DNA of 24,291 nucleotides. Origin: an uncultured Clostridia bacterium. GTDB taxonomy: Bacteria > Bacillota > Clostridia > TANB77 > CAG-508. This document shows positions 16,701 through 23,985 of this stretch, piece after piece (position 1 is the first letter of the stretch; every line of letters begins with the position of its first letter). A program made the position numbers and the translations under genes. The notes beneath the pieces were generated by a model. The model had not been told where the DNA came from. It saw nothing but the letters and a program-made list of their open reading frames with translations, and made no database searches. Location: positions 1 through 24,291 of the forward strand of contig CALXZW010000007.1 of the NCBI GenBank assembly GCA_944393345.1, read 5' to 3'.

Positions 16701-18004
16701 AATTTTGAAATATCTTCTGGTGTAAGAAGGCTAAGTTCAGAAATTTTTTCATTACCTTCAAGAACTTCATGTATTAAATTAAACATAACATCTTTCATTT
16801 TTTTAATCTCTTTTTCTGTAAAACAAGAAATTAGATAATCATAAGATAAAAGTTTATAACCATTTAATGTAGATATGTGAATAGTTAAAGGATTGTTTTG
16901 TTCACCAAGAAAAAGCCATTGACATTCACCGTGATCATTATTTGATAAATTATTTTCTAGTTTATTTATTTGATAAGAAAATCCAATGTCATATAAAGTT
17001 GAATTATCGTTAGTTTTTTTATAATACAATTCTTGAATTTTATGGTATGGAAAGTTGGAATGTTTATATAAAGACAAATTTGAAACACCTATTTTTTTAC
17101 ATAATCCAGAAAAAGAATCGTTATAATCAATATTGATATTTAAAGGCAATGTTGAAATATACATACCAGTAGATTCTAATTCACCTAATCTTTTTTGTCT
17201 ATTTAAAAAAGGTGTACCAAAAATGATACTATTAAGATTATAAATTTTACTAAAATAAACAGATAATATTCCTAAAAAGAAAGAATATTCTGTGATTTTA
17301 TTTTTTTCACAATATGCTGAAATACGATTGAATAAAGAATTATTAATAGTTTGATTAAACCTAACGGCCTTTTTTTCAAAGATGTCAGAAGAATTGAACA
17401 ATTTAGAAGGAGATAATAAAGATACATAATTATCCCAAAATTGTTCGTCAATATTATATTTTTCTGAATTAAAATATTTTTCTTCTCTTTCTATCAAAGA
17501 AAGATAACTAATTTTTTTATAAGAAGATAAATCTTCACCATTTAAAAGTTTAGTATAAATTTCTTTTATTTGTTCTGCTACTTGAGTCATTCCCCATCCA
17601 TCTGCAATAATATGATGTGATTTATATAAAACAAAAGTATAATTAGGTGTAAAAACTAAGCAAAAACAAAACAATTTATCAAAAGTTATTTTTGATTTTT
17701 TATAATTTTCAATTATATCATTTATATCATCTATGTTAGAATATTTAATTTCTATAGGAGTATATGAATAATCTTCAATATATTGAAAAATTGAAGAATT
17801 TTTTTTAAAAAATTTAATTCTAAAAGAATCATTTTTTTCTATTATTATATTAATAGTTTTAGTCAATAGGTCTTCATTAAGACAACCTTTTAATTTCATA
17901 ATAGCAAAAATATGATTAATAGAACTTTGAGAATTGCTAACTAATTCTAATTGCCAAATATTTTTCTGAGGGGTTGTTAATTCATACAAATCTTTTTTTA
18001 ACAT
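13745..18004 (-). CDS. Single-module nonribosomal peptide synthetase, C-A-T-R with terminal reductase
   Basis: 1419 residues from ATG 18004. Condensation domain (about 5-430) with active-site HHIIADG (130-136). Adenylation domain (about 450-950) with YTSGSTGNPKG (593-603), YGPTE (738-742), YRTGD (833-837), GRNDDVVKVNG (851-861) and catalytic Lys943. Carrier domain (about 970-1040) with phosphopantetheine Ser1002 in GIDSLSL. Thioester reductase (about 1065-1419) with TGVTGFLG (1070-1077), Thr1202, and Tyr1234/Lys1238 in the YLISK motif. All catalytic motifs are intact. The A domain loads one amino acid, C joins it to an acyl or peptidyl donor, and R releases an aldehyde using NAD(P)H. Hand alignment to GrsA gives pocket residues DAIFLTLMFK, suggesting a hydrophobic amino acid. 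ATG 18004 has AAAGGTG six bases upstream; an in-frame GTG at 18013 is part of that ribosome site. No carrier-activating transferase or other biosynthetic gene is in view. Confidence 0.95.
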   Translation of the reverse strand: MLKKDLYELTTPQKNIWQLELVSNSQSSINHIFAIMKLKGCLNEDLLTKTINIIIEKNDSFRIKFFKKNSSIFQYIEDYSYTPIEIKYSNIDDINDIIENYKKSKITFDKLFCFCLVFTPNYTFVLYKSHHIIADGWGMTQVAEQIKEIYTKLLNGEDLSSYKKISYLSLIEREEKYFNSEKYNIDEQFWDNYVSLLSPSKLFNSSDIFEKKAVRFNQTINNSLFNRISAYCEKNKITEYSFFLGILSVYFSKIYNLNSIIFGTPFLNRQKRLGELESTGMYISTLPLNINIDYNDSFSGLCKKIGVSNLSLYKHSNFPYHKIQELYYKKTNDNSTLYDIGFSYQINKLENNLSNNDHGECQWLFLGEQNNPLTIHISTLNGYKLLSYDYLISCFTEKEIKKMKDVMFNLIHEVLEGNEKISELSLLTPEDISKFKKFNNTGTINCQNTIIDLFNDVVSKYANNTAIVCGNKSISYSQLNEKITNVSKMLLNLGLSQNTPVALIFDKSIEMISAMFGVLKAGGCYVPILPDENTDRIDYILNDCKPKCILTHKSYDKTISTQIPIINLDSLETVCSNITFPKISNENIAYIIYTSGSTGNPKGTMVTHKNISNLKTSIENDSILKATNKDISISLLKYSFDASGIDIYTSLLFGGKLLLVEKDIELNPEKVIKLMEKEKVTRSFLIPKWIEHIAIQNKLLDADLSNLKILGTGGETLKPYILDNLIAKYPNLKILNLYGPTETTMFTTLKVVSNYEISNNHTSIGNPIFGARVGIVNSNLEFLPLNTKGELIIYEDDTSIKNIAKGYLNLEDQTKNKFVSLYNPILKKKVSAYRTGDIAFINDNLEIEFLGRNDDVVKVNGGYLVALNEVQNKIQKLLGNNFEVYPVSVPYKNTKVIILFLTKKEKNITLYNIKNHINNNISFYMKPKKIIELEDFPRNSSGKIDRKKLIYLATEYMKNNKNKIISPRTKTEKDIYNYIKQLIKTEDFSITDDFIDDLGIDSLSLTAIYTYLEKYNINIQDLYNNPTIKDLAYYIDNNFSCSLKPDLTNIENIKILNNVKPFNLENVLITGVTGFLGIHLLKDLLLNKTVKKIYCIIRNKINLNGKERLLKLFDHYFNSDEYLINLLNYKVIILNGDVTKENLGLDNKIYDFISNNITTIINSAANVRHFVKPQQIKKDNVQSVKNLIQLCKNNISLAHISTLSIAGFKNNFTENKIFDENTLFINQDFNNNPYLISKFEAEKIILEETYNNNLNTIIFRLGNIMPRYNDGVFQINANQNVFLSSLKAIIESKVLAKDFLDLKLEFSPVDECSKNILGLLTSNNSNSIYHILSDKEVTVNELKTLLNSLNCDIINVDLKTFINKLDKFADEYTKEYITSNNLNSYSEDITINCLKKLNLKWSNIDANYMQKILDILQNF

Positions 18005-18038
18005 AGTGCTCACCTTTATTTAAAATTTTCCAAGATAT

Positions 18039-18068
18039 ATTATACAATTATAAATATTAAAATGTCAA
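18039..18068 (-). promoter_or_regulatory. Consensus promoter for the NRPS-kinase operon
   Basis: On the minus strand a perfect TTGACA (18063-18068) and a perfect TATAAT (18039-18044) with an 18-bp spacer. The start falls near 18032, giving a short leader to ATG 18004. Consensus boxes imply expression needing no activator, unless a repressor acts. Confidence 0.85.
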
Positions 18069-18071
18069 TAG

Positions 18072-18100
18072 TTGTCATAAAATGAAAAATAAGATTAAAT
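18072..18100 (+). promoter_or_regulatory. Possible promoter for the HtrA gene, back to back with the NRPS promoter
   Basis: TTGTCA (18072-18077) and TTAAAT (18095-18100) with 17 bp between. The -10 box matches the consensus at only four of six positions. Its -35 box is three bases from the -35 box of the divergent NRPS promoter. Confidence 0.4.
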
Positions 18101-18155
18101 AAATAATAAGTTTAAGGACAAAATAATTGGAAATAATAAATAAGAGGTGATATAT

Positions 18156-19292
18156 TTGATAAGGAAAAAAAGAAAAAGTTCCAAGAGAAAAGCCATAGTA
18201 ACTTTTTTTGTAATATCAATTTTATGGATTTTAGCAATATATTTTTATAATACATATAAAAATATAGAAATATATGAATCAGATTATACATCCGAAAAAA
18301 TCAAATCCACAAATACAGAAGAAATTGTGGAAAAAGTAGAAGAGAACAGCATAAAAATTGCGGATATAATAGAAGATACTACAAAAAAAGTAGTAGGAAT
18401 ATCAAAATTAAAAAATGCAGGAAGTAGTATTTTTTCTAAGAGTACAGAAACAGAATTAGGTTTGGGAACAGGATTTATTGTGACAGAAAATGGATATATT
18501 TTAAGTAATGAACATGTTACAGGTAGTAAGTATAGTAAATGTTATATTACATTGGAGAATGGAGCTACTTATGAAGGAAATGTAGTATGGAGTGATAGTG
18601 ATATTGATTTATCAATAACGAAAATAGATGCTAAAGGATTAGAATATATAGAATTAGGAGATTCTAATAATGTAAGAGTGGGAGAAACGGTATATGCTAT
18701 AGGAAATCCAATAGGTTTTGAATTCAGGAGAACTGTAACTTCGGGAATAATAAGCGCAAAAAATAGGACAATAAAAATAGAAGAAGAAGAAAAGACATCA
18801 TATATGACAGATTTAATTCAGACAGATGCAACAATTAATCCAGGAAATAGTGGGGGACCGTTAATATATCCTGATGGACAGGTAATAGGTATAAATACGG
18901 TAAAAATAAGTTCGGCAGAAGGAATAGGATTTGCAATTCCAATAAATATTATAAAACCCATATTAGAAAGTTTTAAATATACAGGTAATTTTCAAGAAGC
19001 AACAATAGGGATATATGCATATGATAGTGAGGTGATACCATATATAAATCCAAATTCAAAGTTGAATTTTAACAAAGGAATTTATGTAGCACAAATTACC
19101 CAAAATGGTCCTGCAGATAATACTGAATTAAAAGAAGGAGATATAATTTTAAGTGTAGATAATAAAGAACTTAATACAATGAATGAATTAAGAGAATATA
19201 TTTATACAAAAAAACCGGGAGATGAAATTGTTTTAAATATTTCTAGAGGAAAGATAAGTAAAGAGATAAAGATTGTTTTAGGAAAAAAATAA
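18156..19292 (+). CDS. htrA: HtrA/DegP-type membrane-anchored serine protease with PDZ domain
   Basis: 378 residues from TTG 18156: a lysine/arginine-rich N-terminus, one membrane anchor (about 13-32), a linker, a trypsin-like domain (about 60-275) with catalytic His120 in SNEHVTG, Asp151 in SDIDLSITK and Ser232 in NPGNSGGPL, and a C-terminal PDZ domain (about 285-376) with GPADNTELKEGDIILSV. This is the plan of Gram-positive HtrA surface proteases that degrade misfolded exported proteins. The TTG start is chosen because AGAGGTGA lies five bases upstream; the in-frame GTG at 18147 is inside that ribosome site. It is transcribed away from the NRPS from a shared 151-bp region. No CssRS-type regulator sits beside it. 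Confidence 0.93.
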   Translation: MIRKKRKSSKRKAIVTFFVISILWILAIYFYNTYKNIEIYESDYTSEKIKSTNTEEIVEKVEENSIKIADIIEDTTKKVVGISKLKNAGSSIFSKSTETELGLGTGFIVTENGYILSNEHVTGSKYSKCYITLENGATYEGNVVWSDSDIDLSITKIDAKGLEYIELGDSNNVRVGETVYAIGNPIGFEFRRTVTSGIISAKNRTIKIEEEEKTSYMTDLIQTDATINPGNSGGPLIYPDGQVIGINTVKISSAEGIGFAIPINIIKPILESFKYTGNFQEATIGIYAYDSEVIPYINPNSKLNFNKGIYVAQITQNGPADNTELKEGDIILSVDNKELNTMNELREYIYTKKPGDEIVLNISRGKISKEIKIVLGKK

Positions 19293-19301
19293 TATTAGAA
19301 A

Positions 19302-19323
19302 ATTATATAATTAATTATATAAT
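19302..19323. repeat. 22-bp perfect AT palindrome
   Basis: Bases 19302-19323 equal their own reverse complement and contain only A and T. It lies 9 bp after the htrA stop and 7 bp before the GC-rich hairpin. It may act as a weak terminator for htrA, or mark the edge of the unusual unit to the right. Confidence 0.6.
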
Positions 19324-19330
19324 AAGAATT

Positions 19331-19356
19331 CCCCCAACCGAAGAACTCGGTGGGGG
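19331..19356 (-). terminator. GC-rich hairpin ending the 58-aa gene
   Basis: CCCCC (19331-19335) and ACCGA (19337-19341) pair with TCGGT and GGGGG (19347-19356), with one bulged A and a five-base loop. Read on the minus strand it is followed by a moderately T-rich tail (AATTCTTATT). Ten G/C-rich pairs stand out sharply against the AT-rich stems of every other terminator in the window. Confidence 0.7.
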
Positions 19357-19366
19357 AAAGGAAAGA

Positions 19367-19543
19367 TTATTCAAGAGCTAATTGGTAGACCATTCCTCTT
19401 GCGAGCTGGCCATGGTAAAGAATGTTGGCCAACTCCAAAGCCTCCAACTCATCTTCCTGGATACAGGAACTTTTCGTCCAACGAATAAATTCCGGGATCC
19501 CTAAAAATTGAATAGCTCTTTGAATGTCCTCTGTGTTGTACAT
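19367..19543 (-). CDS. Unknown 58-aa acidic protein of atypical base composition
   Basis: I do not recognise this protein. It is 58 residues, acidic, probably all-helical, with no signal or membrane segment. It contains FLGIPEFIRW, one Cys near residue 28, and an ELEALELANIL helix. ATG at 19543 has a strong AAAGGAGG site nine bases upstream; an in-frame TTG at 19552 directly abuts that site and is unlikely. It has its own near-consensus promoter and a GC-rich terminator, so it is a complete one-gene unit. G+C is 57 of 120 bases in 19381-19500, about 48%, against about 25% nearby, and codons such as ATC, CCG, ACG, CAG and CTC are used that neighbours avoid. This points to recent transfer or to strong constraint on the RNA sequence. 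Confidence 0.75.
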   Translation of the reverse strand: MYNTEDIQRAIQFLGIPEFIRWTKSSCIQEDELEALELANILYHGQLARGMVYQLALE

Positions 19544-19577
19544 GGGGTACAACCTCCTTTGTATTGATATAAAATTA

Positions 19578-19606
19578 ATTATACACTAAATTTTAATAAA
19601 AGTCAA
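19578..19606 (-). promoter_or_regulatory. Strong promoter for the 58-aa gene
   Basis: On the minus strand TTGACT (19601-19606) and TATAAT (19578-19583) with a 17-bp spacer, about 27 bases upstream of the AAAGGAGG site. Unlike the gene it drives, this stretch has the AT-rich composition of the host. Confidence 0.8.
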
Positions 19607-19648
19607 GATATATGCTTAAAAAATTACAGATATTTACAATTAGTTAAA

Positions 19649-20698
19649 TTAATCAGATTGTTGACTATCTATAAAATCATATTTTCTGCAATAATCTTTA
19701 CTTTCAGAATCATACATATAAACTTCAGAACGGTTAGATTTTAAAAATTCAACAATTTGATAAACATCAATCCAAATTTCATTAGGGCTATCTACTTGAG
19801 ACTCATCAAAAATTAATTGCATACCAAAATGTAAATGAGGAATATTGATATTATTTACATTTTCTTTAGTACTGTAACCAGTCATTCCAAGATACCCAAT
19901 AACATCTCCTGCTTTTACTGTCATACCTTGCTCCAAATTTGGAGCATAAGGATGATTCTTTCTAAGATGGGCATAGTAATAATATCTTTTAGAATCAAAA
20001 CTTCTAATTCCTATTCTCCATCCTCCATATTGGTTCCAACCTATATTTTCTATAATACCAGATTCGACAGCAATAATAGGAGTTCCTATACTACCCATTA
20101 AATCATTACCTAAATGAGTTCTTTGAAATCCGTAAGATCTAGAATTTCCAAAGTCATCATAATGACTAAAATTATAATTTCTAGCAATAGGAAGAAAGGC
20201 TTTTATACCATAATTATTTTCAAAGCATTTTTCTCCATTTTCATTTTTTTTCTCGATAGAATAACTACCAATAAAACCAGATAGAACAGCACTATAAGCC
20301 TCATAGTAATAATCATAAAATTTCATATTAGAAGTCAAATCTAAAATTGTTTCTCCACTTTCTAATTTATCAATAAGTTTATCTAAATCGGATTTTTTAA
20401 AATTTTTAAAATTACCACCATTTTGGCAAGCTAAATATGCTAAAAGTTCAATCCAATTATATTTTATAGGAGAATCTGTTTTATGAGAAGAAATATCTAA
20501 ATCAGAAGTTAATTTTAGAGCTTCTGAAGTTACATTAAAATCTACCCATTTAATAAAATTTTTATTAGACGAATTATTTTCTGTTTGATTATCTTCAGCA
20601 AAAGAATAAAATAAAATAATTGAAAATAATAAAACTAAAGTAATTGTTATGCTAAAAAGTATAAGTTTAATATTTAATTTTAAAGATTTTATAAACAA
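19649..20698 (-). CDS. Membrane-anchored M23-family metallopeptidase
   Basis: 349 residues from TTG 20698: an N-terminal membrane anchor or uncleaved signal (about 9-33), a helical region (about 40-165) without known domain, then an M23 (LytM-like) domain (about 170-310) with His195 and Asp199 in HLGNDLMG, His244 in YYYAHLRK, and His288/His290 in HLHFG. This is the full zinc set. M23 enzymes cut peptide crosslinks of peptidoglycan, so a role in wall remodelling or spore formation outside the membrane fits. The TTG start has GGGGTG seven bases upstream, while the in-frame ATG at 20713 has none. No terminator is obvious downstream, so transcripts could continue into the 58-aa gene. It is divergent from the guanine deaminase gene. 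Confidence 0.88.
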   Translation of the reverse strand: MFIKSLKLNIKLILFSITITLVLLFSIILFYSFAEDNQTENNSSNKNFIKWVDFNVTSEALKLTSDLDISSHKTDSPIKYNWIELLAYLACQNGGNFKNFKKSDLDKLIDKLESGETILDLTSNMKFYDYYYEAYSAVLSGFIGSYSIEKKNENGEKCFENNYGIKAFLPIARNYNFSHYDDFGNSRSYGFQRTHLGNDLMGSIGTPIIAVESGIIENIGWNQYGGWRIGIRSFDSKRYYYYAHLRKNHPYAPNLEQGMTVKAGDVIGYLGMTGYSTKENVNNINIPHLHFGMQLIFDESQVDSPNEIWIDVYQIVEFLKSNRSEVYMYDSESKDYCRKYDFIDSQQSD

Positions 20699-20790
20699 GA
20701 CTATGCACCCCATTAAAATATATGGAAAATAAAAATGTAATATGATAAAATTAAAAATGAAAAAAATTAATAAGAGAAAGGAAGAAGAAT

Positions 20791-21252
20791 ATGAATGATT
20801 TTATGAAATTAGCAAAAGAAAATGCTGAGAAAGGAATAGAAAAAGGAGAAGGAGGACCATTTGGTGCAGTAATAGTAGACAAATTTGGGAATATAATTGC
20901 AAATGGAAATAATAAAGTTTTAAAGGAAAAAGATCCAACAGCACATGCTGAAATAGTAGCAATAAGAGAAGCAACAAGAAAATTAAATACATATGATTTA
21001 TCTGAATATATATTATATACTTCAGCTGAACCATGTCCTATGTGTTTATCTGCAATAATTTGGGCAAATATAAAAACAGTATATTACGGATGCAACAAAA
21101 AAGATACAGAAAAAATAGGTTTTAGAGATGATATGATTTATGAATATTTAAAAGGAAATAAAAAAGGAGTATTAGAGTTAAAAGAAATTGATAGAAAGGA
21201 ATGTTTAGAAACATTTAATAAATATACAGAAAAAAATGGAATAATTTATTAA
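20791..21252 (+). CDS. guaD: Guanine deaminase, GuaD type (cytidine-deaminase fold)
   Basis: 153 residues, the length of Bacillus GuaD. Zinc site: His52 with catalytic Glu54 in DPTAHAE, then Cys82 and Cys85 in EPCPMCLSAI. GGPFGAVIV at 21-29 and LYTSAEPCPMCL fit guanine deaminases better than the tRNA adenosine deaminase TadA, which usually has VPVGAVIV and LEPCPMCAGA. GuaD converts guanine to xanthine and ammonia in purine salvage. ATG at 20791 follows AAAGGAAG. A second purine-deaminase-like gene lies 127 bp downstream on the same strand under its own promoter. A TadA role is the main alternative. Confidence 0.85.
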   Translation: MNDFMKLAKENAEKGIEKGEGGPFGAVIVDKFGNIIANGNNKVLKEKDPTAHAEIVAIREATRKLNTYDLSEYILYTSAEPCPMCLSAIIWANIKTVYYGCNKKDTEKIGFRDDMIYEYLKGNKKGVLELKEIDRKECLETFNKYTEKNGIIY

Positions 21253-21309
21253 AATATTAATAAATATTATATATTAAATTACATAATACGAAAAATGTTT
21301 ACATAACTA

Positions 21310-21338
21310 TTGAAAGAGCTTGTAATTTGTGGTATAAT
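21310..21338 (+). promoter_or_regulatory. Extended -10 promoter for the ADA-like gene
   Basis: TTGAAA (21310-21315) and TATAAT (21333-21338) with a 17-bp spacer, plus TGG directly before the -10 box (extended TGn motif). The start is about 35 bases before the ATG at 21380. It separates this gene from guaD. Confidence 0.82.
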
Positions 21339-21379
21339 AGTGAGTAATTATTTGATAAAAGAGATGGAGGAAAAATATA

Positions 21380-23917
21380 ATGAAGAATTTAGATTTTTTC
21401 AACAAATTTTATTTAGATAAAGAAAAAGATATAATAGTAAATTTGTACAAATCAGAAAAAGATGAAATAACATATATTTTAGAAACTCCTAATCATAATT
21501 CAGGAAATTTAATAACTAATTTGGCTAAGTTATGCAATGTAGAAACAATAAAAAATGAAAAAGATATGAAAATTATAAAAGGTAAAATTCCAGCGAGTAT
21601 AAATGGAGATAATGAAGAAGTATATATTTTAAGATTAGGTGGAATAAAAATAGCGAATATATATTCAAATAAGATTGAAATTAAAGCAAAAATTCCAGCA
21701 ATAGCAAAAACATTAATGTCACAAACTAAAAATTACAAATTACCAATAGAAAAAACAATAGTAAAAACATATATATTGAAAAAATCAAAATTTATAACTG
21801 ATTTACATACACATATGAATGCTAATCTTTCACCAGATTGTTTAATTGCATTAGGTATAGTTCACCAAATACAATATCCATTATATTACATAAAAAAATT
21901 AAATTTAAAATTAACTAAAAAACAAGAAGCAAAAATATATGAAATGCGAAACGAAATAGAAAAACAATACAAATATTCTGAACTTCAAGGAAAATATTTA
22001 ATAAGGAAAATAGATGACAATACATTTATAAATTTTGCAGATTTAATATTAAATAATAAAGAAAATTTACTATATAATATATCAAAAATAAGATCAAGCC
22101 TAGCAATATTAAAAGATGGGCAAGCGGTATTTACAAACCTAGAAAAATGCTATATTTATCGTTATGTATTTGCAAAAGGAAAATCATCTTCTGAAAAAAT
22201 AAAATTAACTAAAAATTTAATTGATAATTTAGAAGAAAAAGATATAAAAGAAATGGTATTAAAAATGCTAGAGGACAAAAAATCTCAAAGTCCATATAGA
22301 AACAATACTTTAAGACAAGATAAGTTTTTATGGATTGCAAGAGAATATCAAAAGCAAAGTGTAAAATATATAGAAATAGCAGATACGGACTTATCAAAAA
22401 ATTCTGAAAGAGCAATAAAATTATTAGAAGAAGTTGAAGATATATTTCCTACAATTGAAAAAGAGACAGGTGTTAAAATAAGATTTTTATTTGCAATAAG
22501 AAGAATACCATTAACAATTGTAAAAGAAAATGAAACAAGTAATACTTATTTAAAGGAAAATATTAATTTATTAAAAGCGGTGGCAAAAAATCCATATGTC
22601 GTAGGAAGTGACTTTATAGGTGAGGAAATAAATGATATATCAGAACTTCAACCTACAATTAAAGAAATAGTAAAATATATAAATACAGAAGATTCAGATT
22701 TTACAATAAGAATACATGCAGGAGAAAATGATAGTTTTAAAGATAATGTTAGAAAATCTATTTTATGTGTTAAAGAGTCTTTAGGAAAAGGACAGAAAAT
22801 GCCAAGATGTAGGATAGGCCATGGATTATATACAGAAGATTTAAATAGCCAAAAGGGTAAAGAATTAATAAATTTAATGAAGGATACTGGTGTTATATTA
22901 GAATTTCAATTAACATCAAATGTAAGATTAAATAATTTAAGTAATTTATCAATACATCCATTAAAAACATTTATTGAAAATGGAGTAAAATGTGTTCAAG
23001 GAACAGATGGATGTGGATTCTACGGAACAGATACTTTTGATGAACAATTAGCACTTCATAATTTATTAAATTTAACAGATGAATATTTTGCAAAAATGAG
23101 AAAAGTAGAAAATGAGATAATAGCAAACTCAGAAGAGTATTTTAAAGAAAAAAGTAAGAAATTTAAACAATTTTTAGCAGGAAGAACAATAAAAGAAGCA
23201 ATACTAGATGAAGAAAGTAAAAACATAGAAGAAACAAAAGAGCAAGGAGAATTAAGAATACAAAAAAATATAGATACTGAAACAGAATTAAAACAAAAAA
23301 TCAAAAATTTACCAACTAACAAAATACCCGTAGTAATTGCAGGTGGAAGTTTTAATACAAAAGGAAGAGAAACTACACCATCAAAAGAAGGTTTAAAAAT
23401 ATTAAAAGAATTTTTAAAGAAAGCAGATAATAATAATATATATTTTGTTATTGGTCACAAGATGCAAGGTTATGAAAAAGCAATAATAGATATTTCTAAA
23501 GAATTAAATAAAAAATTTGAAATTGATGCTATAGTTCCTAAGATGGTAAGTAAAAATGTAAAAGAAAAATTACTTGATGAAAATATAAATGGAATAAGAA
23601 TTTCGACAGAATCTGAAGAATTAGGAATATATAAAAGTTTTAATTATGAAATATTTGAAAGAAGAAAAGCAATTGTAATAGCATTTGATGGAAATTCACC
23701 TGTTTCAAATTTAGTTCAAGAAGCTAAAAATGGAAAAGGCAAATCTAAAATATATGTAAATAATGAAAATCCATCTTTAAAGGAAAAAGCAGATTCTTTA
23801 GAAGGCTATGTAATACCTTTTGAGATGAAAGATAATATTGTTCAAAAAATATTTCAAGATAATCCAGAATTATTAGGAAATAATTCAAATAATGTATACA
23901 AAAAAATAGAGTTATAA
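21380..23917 (+). CDS. Large adenosine-deaminase-like protein with C-terminal Rossmann-like domain
   Basis: 845 residues, more than twice a normal adenosine deaminase (about 340). An N-terminal region (1-135) has no recognised domain. An ADA-type amidohydrolase domain (about 136-600) has DLHTHMN (His143, His145), IHAGEND (His446, Glu449), RIGHGLYT (His481), LTSNVRLN, and GTDGCGFYGTD (Asp543); residues 180-320 look like a helical insertion. Canonical enzymes have Asp-Asp where this has Asp543-Gly544, losing a substrate-contacting Asp. A C-terminal domain (about 648-815) has VVIAGGSF, FVIGHKMQGYEKAI and IVIAFDGNS, suggesting a Rossmann-like nucleotide-binding fold, possibly SLOG. The zinc site looks usable, so it probably deaminates a purine nucleoside or derivative. 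ATG 21380 follows GGAGG by nine bases. Its neighbour guaD fits purine metabolism; a role in nucleotide signalling or defence is only speculation. Confidence 0.82.
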   Translation: MKNLDFFNKFYLDKEKDIIVNLYKSEKDEITYILETPNHNSGNLITNLAKLCNVETIKNEKDMKIIKGKIPASINGDNEEVYILRLGGIKIANIYSNKIEIKAKIPAIAKTLMSQTKNYKLPIEKTIVKTYILKKSKFITDLHTHMNANLSPDCLIALGIVHQIQYPLYYIKKLNLKLTKKQEAKIYEMRNEIEKQYKYSELQGKYLIRKIDDNTFINFADLILNNKENLLYNISKIRSSLAILKDGQAVFTNLEKCYIYRYVFAKGKSSSEKIKLTKNLIDNLEEKDIKEMVLKMLEDKKSQSPYRNNTLRQDKFLWIAREYQKQSVKYIEIADTDLSKNSERAIKLLEEVEDIFPTIEKETGVKIRFLFAIRRIPLTIVKENETSNTYLKENINLLKAVAKNPYVVGSDFIGEEINDISELQPTIKEIVKYINTEDSDFTIRIHAGENDSFKDNVRKSILCVKESLGKGQKMPRCRIGHGLYTEDLNSQKGKELINLMKDTGVILEFQLTSNVRLNNLSNLSIHPLKTFIENGVKCVQGTDGCGFYGTDTFDEQLALHNLLNLTDEYFAKMRKVENEIIANSEEYFKEKSKKFKQFLAGRTIKEAILDEESKNIEETKEQGELRIQKNIDTETELKQKIKNLPTNKIPVVIAGGSFNTKGRETTPSKEGLKILKEFLKKADNNNIYFVIGHKMQGYEKAIIDISKELNKKFEIDAIVPKMVSKNVKEKLLDENINGIRISTESEELGIYKSFNYEIFERRKAIVIAFDGNSPVSNLVQEAKNGKGKSKIYVNNENPSLKEKADSLEGYVIPFEMKDNIVQKIFQDNPELLGNNSNNVYKKIEL

Positions 23918-23924
23918 AAGGTTT

Positions 23925-23984
23925 AATAAAAAATAGTTTGAGATTAAATACTTTAAAAGTAATTTTCTTCAACTATTTTTTATT
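23925..23984. terminator. Bidirectional terminator between the ADA-like gene and the edge gene
   Basis: Bases 23925-23938 pair perfectly with 23971-23984 over 14 bp. The 32-base loop contains a small inner hairpin (TACTT with AAGTA). A and T tracts lie at the outer ends, and the stem ends just before the convergent stop codon at 23986. Confidence 0.75.
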
Positions 23985-23985
23985 T

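Noticed and set aside
18005..18013. GTG at 18013 as NRPS start, and likewise GTG 18147 for htrA and TTG 19552 for the 58-aa gene
   Set aside because: Each of these codons overlaps or abuts the ribosome-binding site of the next in-frame start, which is correctly spaced.
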